From Prevotellaceae bacterium (GTDB lineage Bacteria > Bacteroidota > Bacteroidia > Bacteroidales > UBA932), in assembly GCA_031268055.1 (NCBI GenBank), contig JAIRXY010000104.1:1-5514 (forward strand): DNA of 5,514 nt, in the 5' to 3' direction. Each line of letters opens with the position of its first letter. Positions within the stretch are counted from its first letter, which is position 1. The position numbers were made by a program, and so were the translations under genes. This document shows, piece by piece, positions 1-5,514 of this stretch. The notes below the pieces were generated by a model that worked only from the letters and a program-made list of their open reading frames with translations, was not told where the DNA came from and made no database searches.

Positions 1-1204
1 TAATCACCTCGGGCGCACCCTCTTTTCTTGGCGAAGCGTACTCGCCTGCAGTAAGTCCTACGTTGAGGTTTTGGAACGTTGGCATACCGTCCACCGCCAG
101 CTGCCCTTTGACGGTAGCCCTGTCCTGTGCTTTGGGGTAGTCAACGCCCTCTACCCACTCGTAAGGCCACTTGTCGGCTTCTACCTTTGCGAGCGCCTTT
201 GCGTCGGCGTAGATGGCCTCCGGCGTGTCGCCCGCATTAACGTAGATGAAGACCGGCCCGATGATTTTTTCCCACTTTTCGCCGGCTGCTACGTTAGCTT
301 CTGCGCCCCCGTAGTGGCTGCTGCGCCAGTAGTTGAGCACGCACGGTGCGGCCTCCTTGTTGGTATCGCGGTGACCAAGAAACTCAACCTTGGTGGGGCC
401 TCCGCCCATGTACTCCATAGAGGGGTTGATGAAAAATAGCCCAACTTTTTTCGTGACGCTCGACCAGCCAAAGGCAGGATTTTCCGACTGGTTGGCGGTG
501 TATACGTACTTGTCGCCCGCGTTGTGATCTTTGGGGTAGTAAAAGTTCACATCCTTGTCAACGCTCATCCAGTCAAAGAACGGAGCCAGCTTTGCGATGT
601 GCCGCGCTTCGCCAAATTGCGCAAGCGGGTACTCCGGCTGATGGCTAAAAATACAGTAGGTGTAAATGCCGGACGCGCCGCGCTCAAGCGTATAGCGAAT
701 TTCAACGTCCATCGCTACATCCCCCTCGGCAGGGTTGGTGCCAGGGCCTGTACCCATCTTACGCCCCAACGAGATGGCTTTTATCGAGACTTCCCCTATT
801 TTACCACCGTTTGTCTCAGGGTTGATGGTAACAGCAGGCTTAGCCGGAGCCGATTCCTTAACGCCCATAGCGTCGTGCGACCAGTAGGCGTGCGCATGCC
901 CCGTAATGGAAGGTTCTCGCCAGTTCGGGTTATCGGCAGGATCGCTTCCTTTTGGCGTGGGAATAAAATCGGGAGGGAGCGTCGTTGCAAGCATCTCCAT
1001 GTCGCTATGCCGAAGCGAAACAAGATCTCCGGTCACTTTTGATATGCGCGCCTTTACGATACCGTTACTCAGCGTAAACGTTTCTGCGTCTTCCAGCAGC
1101 GTTACCTTGGGCGACGAGGTGCACGAAACGGCAACCATTATCCCAACGCCCAGAAAGTGAGCGCGAAGTGCGCTCTGCATGATATTTTTCATCCTTTTTT
1201 TCAT
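1..1204 (-). CDS. Rhamnogalacturonan lyase, PL4 family, probable lipoprotein (3' end outside window)
   Basis: This is a polysaccharide lyase that would cleave the rhamnose-galacturonate backbone of rhamnogalacturonan I by beta-elimination. About 401 codons are present without a stop, and the gene leaves the window at position 1. The first 28 residues form a signal sequence ending in AVSC, a plausible lipobox with Cys28; no acidic surface-export motif follows, so a periplasm-facing anchor is more likely. Residues about 35-350 match the PL4 catalytic domain as I know it: AFGWSS (244-249), FFINPSMEYMGGGPTKVEFLGH (257-278 region), NYWRSSHYGG (291-300) and KWPYEWV (345-351). Lys232 (DKYVY) and His297 (SSHYGG) are candidate catalytic residues; their spacing of 65 resembles the Lys150/His210 pair of the Aspergillus RGL4 enzyme. 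From about residue 357 the fibronectin-like second domain begins (ATVKGQLAV). The missing part should hold the rest of that domain and a carbohydrate-binding jelly roll. The start at 1204 was chosen as the first of three in-frame Met codons (1204, 1192, 1180). The family call is inferred from remembered motifs. Confidence 0.88.
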   Translation of the reverse strand, partial: MKKRMKNIMQSALRAHFLGVGIMVAVSCTSSPKVTLLEDAETFTLSNGIVKARISKVTGDLVSLRHSDMEMLATTLPPDFIPTPKGSDPADNPNWREPSITGHAHAYWSHDAMGVKESAPAKPAVTINPETNGGKIGEVSIKAISLGRKMGTGPGTNPAEGDVAMDVEIRYTLERGASGIYTYCIFSHQPEYPLAQFGEARHIAKLAPFFDWMSVDKDVNFYYPKDHNAGDKYVYTANQSENPAFGWSSVTKKVGLFFINPSMEYMGGGPTKVEFLGHRDTNKEAAPCVLNYWRSSHYGGAEANVAAGEKWEKIIGPVFIYVNAGDTPEAIYADAKALAKVEADKWPYEWVEGVDYPKAQDRATVKGQLAVDGMPTFQNLNVGLTAGEYASPRKEGAPEVI

Positions 1205-1231
1205 TTTTTTTAAATTACATACCCAATATAT

Positions 1232-3586
1232 TTAGTTCAACTTTTGCTTCATCCACTCAATGGCTTTATCCTGCGTAGCATTTGTCAAGCGCCCGTAATC
1301 GTCCGGCTCTTGCAGGCTGAGATTTGCGGCAGCATTGACATGCACGTAAACCTCGCGCGCCCTGCTAACGGAGCTCCGTACATGGGCGGGGCTTGCGTCG
1401 CGGTCTCGCTGGGGTTGCACAATCAGGAGGGGGCGTGGCGCAATGAGCGCCATCAAGTCGTCGTAGTCGTAGGGTAGGTGGCGCTCGCTGCCGGCAAATA
1501 GACCAAGCCTCGGTATCAAGCCGTAGAGGTGGCTGTAGCGCGTCATGCCGCTCATACCGCCTTCGGCAGCGTCGGTGCGCATGGGGGTAAAACCGGCTAT
1601 GGATACCACGCAGGATATTCTTTCGTCCAGCGCGGCGGCGTACAGGGCAAGTGTTCCTCCCATTGCAAATCCGTAAGTTCCTATTTGTCCGGCATCTACC
1701 AGCGTATCCTTTTGCAGGGCGCTCACCGCCTCGTGGAGGTCTTCGAGCATTTTACCCATGCGCGACCAGCGCGGGAAGCGATCGTAGAAAGGCGCTGCCT
1801 CGCTCCAGCGCGTACCAAAGCCCGATTGGTCGTAGGCCAGCACAGCGTAGCCCGCCCTTGTCAAGGCAAGAATAGGGTGCAAATCTCTACGGTACACCCA
1901 CATGTACCCCAAAGGATAGTGAAATCCATGTAACCAAATAACCGTTGGAAGCTTTGCGCCCTCCGGAGTATCGGCAGGATAGTAAAGGTCGCCCGTCACG
2001 CCGCCAAAGCGTATGCGGCGCGACGCTACGCGATCTTTTTCGGGGGATAGCCAGCCATACGAAGCGCCTCCCGCCGCAATAACCCACGCCGATACGTCGG
2101 GCGACAGCTGTCCGGGGTTGCCGATAGCGCCTTTGCCCACCTCTGTAGGCCCATATTCAAGGCGCATGCCGCGCATGGCGGGCGGAGCGTTTTGCGCCAA
2201 CCTTGGAGGCGCTTCACCCAGCATCCATCGGATAGCGCTGCGCAGCTCCGGAGCTTTTGCGCTCCACTCGGCCTGAGAGCCTGCCATCGGAGCCGAAATT
2301 TCCTGCTGGGGGTACTCTGCCAAGCTGATTTTTTCGCCCGAGGCAGCGCGCCATTGCTCAAAATTCCACGGAAAGATAAAGCGGTTGACCCACTTTTTTG
2401 TGCTGCGCCCCAGCTGCCAATCAAGCCAGTCGAGGCTTGCCTCCACATCGTTGCTGCCGTGGAATCCGGGTATCGCCAGCAGCCCCATTCGTTCAGGCTG
2501 ACCAAGGCGTTCGTACACTTTTTGGGCAGAATGGTACGCCTGCTCCATTGCCCACCCGTTGGCCACCTGATCGGTGTAGCCCCACTGAAGCAAGGCCGCG
2601 CGAGGCGCTACCAGCGCAAGAAGAAGGTTGGCGTCCACCGGTAGCCTATCTTCCTGCCCCGCAAAGTAGCGCAAGCGCGGGACAAACCACGATGGAAACG
2701 AGCGAGTAGTGGTTTCGATACCCTCGCCGCCGCCTCGCTCGCCGGCCAAGCGCCACGGCACCACTCCGCCCACGCCTGTGCTCCCCGCAAGCACGGCTGC
2801 AATGCGCTCATCGAACGCCGCAGCTATGATAGCCATTTTGCCGTCGCGAGAATAGCCGTTGATGGCAATGCGCAACGTATCCACCTGCGGCAAGGTAGCC
2901 AAATAGTCGATGACTAACTGCGCCAGCCATGCGCGGCGGGGCAAAGCGGCAAAATCGTAGCTGGGGTAAAGCTCCTTGAGCTGGGCAGCGTCGTCCATAC
3001 CGTCGTTACCCGCGTAGCCTGCATGAATGTAACCACGCCGGATGGCTGCTGCCCCCCAGCCTGCAAGGTTTGGGCTTACTATCACAGGTAGCTTTTCGCC
3101 ATGCGCGCCGTCGGGAATAACAACCCTGACGCGCACCGACCCTTTATGTTGGCTGCCAAACTCAACTCGTACGTTGCGCACCGTGTAGCGGTCGCCCCGC
3201 GTTTCGTCTAACGCCACCACGCCGCTAATGAGAGGCTTGGGCGGAAAAGTTCCGGTTACGTACTTTTCAAACAGGCGCTTCAGCTCGCTACGCCGCTTTG
3301 ACCAGTCTTCGGGACTGCTTCCAACGATAGTACCATCGAAAAACCGCAGGGGGTCGGGCAGCAGGTTAGACTTAGGCAGCTTGCTGAAATCCGGAGGTAG
3401 CTCTCCTGTTGACTTTTGCCACGCCGTCCACTCAGGAACATCCGGCAGCGAGTCTTGCATCCACTTTAGGTAGCTGTGGGGTGAAAGTAGAGAGCTAACC
3501 TCCGAGCTTTGCCCAGCTGCCGAAAGAGGAGGCTGGGATATAGATACGGAAATGAAAGCGCTCAAAACAATAGCATGTGGTTTCAT
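1232..3586 (-). CDS. Secreted two-domain alpha/beta hydrolase: CE15-like esterase fused to a degenerate hydrolase domain
   Basis: This 784-residue exported protein begins with a signal peptide (about residues 1-24, hydrophobic to LSAAG). Residues about 75-395 form a CE15-like alpha/beta hydrolase. The nucleophile elbow is NGYSRDGK with Ser246, close to the GCSRNGKG motif of glucuronoyl esterases. The CE15-type PWRLAGERGGGEGIE stretch covers 277-291, the probable acid is Asp339 (GYTDQVANGW) and the probable base is His376 (PGFHGSND). The Glu that follows the nucleophile in fungal CE15 enzymes is not at its usual place (GSTGVGG, 268-274), so the acid probably comes from the later strand, as in some bacterial members. 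A linker (about 396-500) leads to a second hydrolase domain (about 505-784) with WLHGF (551-555) and YDQSGFG (585-591). Its elbow reads YGFAMGG, with Ala641 where Ser is expected, and no His follows residue 749. In a pectin operon the likely substrates are methyl, acetyl or glucuronoyl esters. B. thetaiotaomicron BT1017, a CE15-like pectin methylesterase, is a relevant precedent. The fold call is strong and the substrate is open. Confidence 0.85.
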   Translation of the reverse strand: MKPHAIVLSAFISVSISQPPLSAAGQSSEVSSLLSPHSYLKWMQDSLPDVPEWTAWQKSTGELPPDFSKLPKSNLLPDPLRFFDGTIVGSSPEDWSKRRSELKRLFEKYVTGTFPPKPLISGVVALDETRGDRYTVRNVRVEFGSQHKGSVRVRVVIPDGAHGEKLPVIVSPNLAGWGAAAIRRGYIHAGYAGNDGMDDAAQLKELYPSYDFAALPRRAWLAQLVIDYLATLPQVDTLRIAINGYSRDGKMAIIAAAFDERIAAVLAGSTGVGGVVPWRLAGERGGGEGIETTTRSFPSWFVPRLRYFAGQEDRLPVDANLLLALVAPRAALLQWGYTDQVANGWAMEQAYHSAQKVYERLGQPERMGLLAIPGFHGSNDVEASLDWLDWQLGRSTKKWVNRFIFPWNFEQWRAASGEKISLAEYPQQEISAPMAGSQAEWSAKAPELRSAIRWMLGEAPPRLAQNAPPAMRGMRLEYGPTEVGKGAIGNPGQLSPDVSAWVIAAGGASYGWLSPEKDRVASRRIRFGGVTGDLYYPADTPEGAKLPTVIWLHGFHYPLGYMWVYRRDLHPILALTRAGYAVLAYDQSGFGTRWSEAAPFYDRFPRWSRMGKMLEDLHEAVSALQKDTLVDAGQIGTYGFAMGGTLALYAAALDERISCVVSIAGFTPMRTDAAEGGMSGMTRYSHLYGLIPRLGLFAGSERHLPYDYDDLMALIAPRPLLIVQPQRDRDASPAHVRSSVSRAREVYVHVNAAANLSLQEPDDYGRLTNATQDKAIEWMKQKLN

Positions 3587-3616
3587 AGCTTGATTATTAT
3601 GTATTTGTTAATATTT

Positions 3617-4957
3617 TTAATCGCCATCCGGCTTTTCAATCTCCGTAAAGGGGCTTAGCGGTAGCGAGAATGTTTCGACGTTGTCCGGCAGCTTCGGGTC
3701 AAAAGGTTTATAGTCGTCGCGCAGAAAGCGCAGAATATCCGCCAACCCGTTCTCCCTGATTCCCTCCACGATACACTTGGCAATCTCGTAGCCTCCGTAG
3801 GCGTTGAAGTGGGTGTTGTCCTCCAGCTTTTTTGTCTGCCCGGGGAAAGTTCCCGCCGGATAGTGCACAAACGCTTTCACCGAAGCTTCGCTTCCCCACG
3901 CTTCGTAGAGAGTTGCGCTCACCTTGTGGAGGTCAATTAGCGGAATGCCTGCATCGGCAGCAAGCTTGCGAACAGCATCGGGGTATTCGCCGTGGGTGTT
4001 GAGCGTCTTTCCGTGCTCGTCAAAGGTACGCCTGTTCATTGGTGTTACCAGCACAGGGTGCATTTGTCGCTTGCGAGCTTCGGCAATAAAGGCGCGCAAG
4101 CTTTCGGTGTACGATAGCCACGCGCCTTTTCCCTCTCCCTTTTGTTTTTGGTCGTTGTGCCCAAACTCCACAAAGATATAGTCGCCTGCTTTGGCTTGCG
4201 TCAGCAGCTTTTCCAACCTGCCGGCAGCGATAAAGGTGTTGGCGGCTTCGCCCGACTCGGCGTAGTTGGCAAATGAAATGCCCCGGCGAAAGAAGCGCGG
4301 TATCATTTGCCCCCACCCGCACCAAGGCTCGTTATCCTGATCTACCACGGTGGAGTTGCCGCAAAGAAAAACGGTCAGCGACTTTTCTGCCGACCTGATG
4401 TGGACGCTCCGCACCCCGGGGTGCAAGCCGTTGAACTCAAGCGTAAGCTTGCTATCCCAATTTAGCTTGTTAACCTCGCGCGGCTTAATCCGCACCTCTC
4501 TGTCACCGCTGATACGCTTGCTGCGAATGTTCACGGTGAACGACTGCTCGCTGCTCTCGCCTTTTGGAATTGCGATTTTTTCGAGAAATAGCCGCCTTGA
4601 TTCCCCTCTGACGGTAACTTCGGAGGCTTGGCCAGGATTTCCCAGCAGGAGCGTTACGTCGTAATCACCCTCAGGCAGGTCAACCGAAAAGAAAAAACCT
4701 CCATCGGCAACGCACGCGCCGTCGGCGCTCACCGGAGGCTTCGTCAGATCAAAGCCGTAACCTGCTCCATCGGCATACAAGCAGGAGGCGGGAACATGGC
4801 GAACGCCGAGCGTTGACGCTACAGCATCCCTTCCAAAAACATAGGTACAATCAAACGAGCCGATTTTTGCGGCAGCGCCCTCCGACAAAGTATGCCCTGA
4901 GCCAGCGGCCTGCACGCCTACAGCGAGCAGCATCAGGAAAGTAGCGATATACTTCAT
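3617..4957 (-). CDS. Rhamnogalacturonan acetylesterase, SGNH/GDSL hydrolase, CE12 type
   Basis: This is an exported esterase expected to remove acetyl groups from galacturonate in rhamnogalacturonan I, which opens the backbone to the lyase encoded downstream. The 446 residues start with a signal peptide (MKYIATFLMLLAVGVQA, cleavage near 17-18), which supports the chosen start. Residues about 30-190 form a beta-sandwich domain of the kind often found N-terminal to Bacteroidota CE12 enzymes (GFFFSVDLPEGDYDVTLLLG, then LTLEFNG at 171-177). The SGNH catalytic blocks follow in order. Block I is FLCGNSTVVDQD with nucleophile Ser202, a GNS variant of the classic GDS. Block II is YAESGEA with Gly236, block III is FGHNDQK with Asn268, and block V is DNTHFNAYGGYEIA with Asp380 and His383. 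All catalytic positions are intact. The gene is first in the apparent three-gene operon and its stop lies 30 bases before the next start. A CE12 acetylesterase is far more likely than another SGNH lipase because of the block II/III wording and the neighbouring PL4 lyase. Confidence 0.9.
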   Translation of the reverse strand: MKYIATFLMLLAVGVQAAGSGHTLSEGAAAKIGSFDCTYVFGRDAVASTLGVRHVPASCLYADGAGYGFDLTKPPVSADGACVADGGFFFSVDLPEGDYDVTLLLGNPGQASEVTVRGESRRLFLEKIAIPKGESSEQSFTVNIRSKRISGDREVRIKPREVNKLNWDSKLTLEFNGLHPGVRSVHIRSAEKSLTVFLCGNSTVVDQDNEPWCGWGQMIPRFFRRGISFANYAESGEAANTFIAAGRLEKLLTQAKAGDYIFVEFGHNDQKQKGEGKGAWLSYTESLRAFIAEARKRQMHPVLVTPMNRRTFDEHGKTLNTHGEYPDAVRKLAADAGIPLIDLHKVSATLYEAWGSEASVKAFVHYPAGTFPGQTKKLEDNTHFNAYGGYEIAKCIVEGIRENGLADILRFLRDDYKPFDPKLPDNVETFSLPLSPFTEIEKPDGD

Positions 4958-5002
4958 ACTCCAGATTTTTAGGGTTTTAGATTTTCAATCACCATTGTAC
5001 AA

Positions 5003-5010
5003 CAAAGCTA
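5003..5010 (-). promoter_or_regulatory. Candidate Bacteroidota -7 promoter box (TAGCTTTG) for the operon
   Basis: The minus strand reads TAGCTTTG here, an exact match to the Bacteroidota -7 consensus TAnnTTTG. Transcription would start a few bases further left and give a leader of roughly 40 nt before the acetylesterase ATG at 4957. No TTTG is found 19 bases upstream (the bases there are GCGA), so the promoter would lack a normal -33 element. That fits a gene that needs an activator, and a palindrome lies just upstream. An 8-base degenerate match can occur by chance in AT-rich DNA. Confidence 0.4.
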
Positions 5011-5032
5011 TGTAAGCAAATAAATATTATCG

Positions 5033-5058
5033 CCGTATTAGCGGTTTCGTTAATACGG
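5033..5058. promoter_or_regulatory. Palindrome CCGTATTA-N10-TAATACGG, possible operator
   Basis: Two perfect 8-base arms (5033-5040 and 5051-5058) flank a 10-base spacer that is itself nearly symmetric (GCGGTTTCGT, with CG/CG pairing inside). It lies 22 to 48 bases upstream of the TAGCTTTG box, about -37 to -62 from the implied start site, where an activator commonly binds. No U-run follows on either strand, so a rho-independent terminator is unlikely. A near copy of one half-site (TTATACGGTC against TAATACGGTC) occurs at 5352-5361. The binding role is inference. Confidence 0.4.
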
Positions 5059-5128
5059 TCAATCAACCATATTTTTTCATACGAAACAGTAGAAATAGAG
5101 ATTTGAATTTTAGTTGTATAAGAACTCC

Positions 5129-5159
5129 GAAAGATAGGCTGTAAAAGGCTTAAAAACAA
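5129..5159 (-). promoter_or_regulatory. Alternative weaker promoter candidate (TTG - 20 nt - TATCTTTC)
   Basis: On the minus strand, TTG (5157-5159) is followed after 20 bases by TATCTTTC (5129-5136), which matches the -7 consensus at all but the last specified position. Spacing to the TTG is close to the usual value. If used, the leader would be about 165 nt and would transcribe the palindrome at 5033-5058 as a hairpin. The repeated AGCCT motif sits in its spacer. This candidate competes with the -7 box at 5003-5010. Confidence 0.25.
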
Positions 5160-5275
5160 TGAAAAAAATGATTTATGTCCTATAATTTTTGATATATTTA
5201 TCGGCAAAACTAACAAAAATTTAGCTTTAAATCTGCAAATATGGATTCATTTTTATCTTTATATTCAATTATTAA

Positions 5276-5513
5276 TCATGTGAAGCAGGGATAAATTCCG
5301 TAAATTTGCCGTTCAAAAACGGATAAAGATAGGAAATAAGCAGCTGTGAATTTATACGGTCGCTTTTTGCGTTTGGAGGTAGTGCGGCGCGCTGTAAAGG
5401 ACATTTCAAATTGTCGTTTTGTAGTTAGAGATGCGTTGTGCTCAACGTCTCCATCATGCGGGGATTTTAGCATGACAATTTGAAATGCACGCAAATCAAC
5501 TTCAAGGACTTGG
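5276..5513 (-). other. Open frame running in from the right edge; possible end of an unknown short gene
   Basis: One minus-strand frame is open from the right edge of the window to a TGA at 5276-5278, about 78 codons, with a possible ATG at 5494. The predicted peptide is basic in the middle (RRTTSKRKKRPYK) and ends YGIYPCFT. It has no motif, signal or membrane segment I recognise. The frame crosses the 14 bp inverted repeat, which puts the similar codings FQIV and QFEM on its two arms. It could be the tail of a gene starting outside the window, or a chance frame over a non-coding element. I favour the latter. Confidence 0.2.
5402..5487. repeat. Perfect 14 bp inverted repeat with 58-base loop and nested hairpin
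   Basis: The left arm CATTTCAAATTGTC (5402-5415) is the exact reverse complement of the right arm GACAATTTGAAATG (5474-5487). The 58-base interior contains a smaller stem, GAGA-(TG)-CGTTG closing on CAACG-TCTC around a TGCT loop (about 5428-5451), so the whole element can fold as a stem with a second hairpin on top. No U-tract follows either arm. It could be a structured RNA, the remains of a small mobile element, or a dyad within a coding frame. Confidence 0.6.
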
Positions 5514-5514
5514 A

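Larger units (their letters stand above)
4958..5514. other. AT-rich leader region without a convincing gene
   Basis: This 557-base stretch separates the operon from whatever lies to the right. Positions 4958-5280 are strongly AT-rich, unlike the GC-rich genes, and contain promoter-like elements, a palindrome (5033-5058) and an AGCCT direct repeat at ten-base spacing (read on the minus strand, 5136-5150). Positions 5330-5514 are more balanced in composition and carry the inverted repeat described separately. A small hairpin (CCGTT-CAAA-AACGG) sits at 5309-5322. Short reading frames exist but none has a recognisable product. No tRNA-like, rRNA-like or CRISPR structure was seen. Confidence 0.7.

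Noticed and set aside
71..1160. Several plus-strand reading frames (for example 71-439, 524-1042, 906-1160)
   Set aside because: They lie antisense to the lyase gene, whose minus-strand frame stays open for about 401 codons and shows clear family motifs. Their peptides show no recognisable domain.
1215..1220. ATG-TAA minimal open frame just before the lyase start (minus strand)
   Set aside because: A six-base start-stop pair in AT-rich intergenic DNA is expected by chance, and nothing else points to regulation by it.
1244..3473. Plus- and minus-strand frames within the two-domain esterase gene (such as 2192-2644, 2026-2505, 1529-1933)
   Set aside because: They are shadows of a long GC-rich gene with a strong protein signature in its own frame.
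4355..4360. GNS in place of GDS in acetylesterase block I as a possible defect
   Set aside because: The nucleophile serine and the other SGNH blocks are intact, and Asn at this place is common in Bacteroidota CE12-like enzymes as I recall them.
5033..5058. Palindrome as a rho-independent terminator
   Set aside because: Neither strand has a run of T directly after the stem, and there is no gene end next to it.
4989..5216. Minus-strand frame of 75 codons upstream of the acetylesterase
   Set aside because: It lies in AT-rich leader DNA, overlaps the candidate promoter and palindrome, and its peptide looks like translated AT-rich noise with no motif.
5301..5308. Plus-strand TAAATTTG, an exact -7 consensus match
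   Set aside because: No TTTG lies 19 bases upstream (bases ATGT). The only open plus-strand start downstream is an ATG at 5485 with ten codons before the window ends, too little to support a divergent gene.

Overview
The window looks like a piece of a polysaccharide-utilisation locus from a Bacteroidota (probably Bacteroidales) genome. Three features point there: starts without a well-spaced Shine-Dalgarno sequence but with A-rich leaders, an exact match to the Bacteroidota -7 promoter consensus (TAnnTTTG) upstream of the first gene, and secreted pectin-degrading enzymes of types common in that phylum. Everything recognisable lies on the minus strand. The genes are GC-rich and the leader region on the right is strikingly AT-rich.

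Layout in the direction of transcription (right to left). Positions 4958-5514 hold no convincing gene. They carry candidate promoter elements, an 8+8 bp palindrome just upstream of a -7 box, and, near the right edge, a perfect 14 bp inverted repeat with a small nested hairpin. Positions 3617-4957 encode a secreted rhamnogalacturonan acetylesterase of the SGNH/CE12 type with an N-terminal beta-sandwich domain. After 30 bases, 1232-3586 encodes a 784-residue secreted protein made of two alpha/beta-hydrolase domains: the first is like the CE15 glucuronoyl/pectin methyl esterases, and the second has lost its nucleophile serine and, apparently, its histidine. After a further 27 bases comes a PL4-type rhamnogalacturonan lyase, probably a lipoprotein, which starts near 1204 and runs off the left edge of the window after about 401 codons.

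The short gaps and common strand suggest one operon. The likely logic is that the two esterases strip acetyl and possibly methyl or other ester groups from the rhamnogalacturonan I backbone or neighbouring pectin. The lyase can then cleave the rhamnose-galacturonate backbone. All three products carry export signals, so the work is done in the periplasm or at the membrane.

The most interesting points are the apparently dead second hydrolase domain (Ala641 in place of Ser), the unassigned ester specificity of its CE15-like partner, the palindrome placed where an activator operator would sit, and the long-armed inverted repeat at the right edge. No wholly new system is evident.
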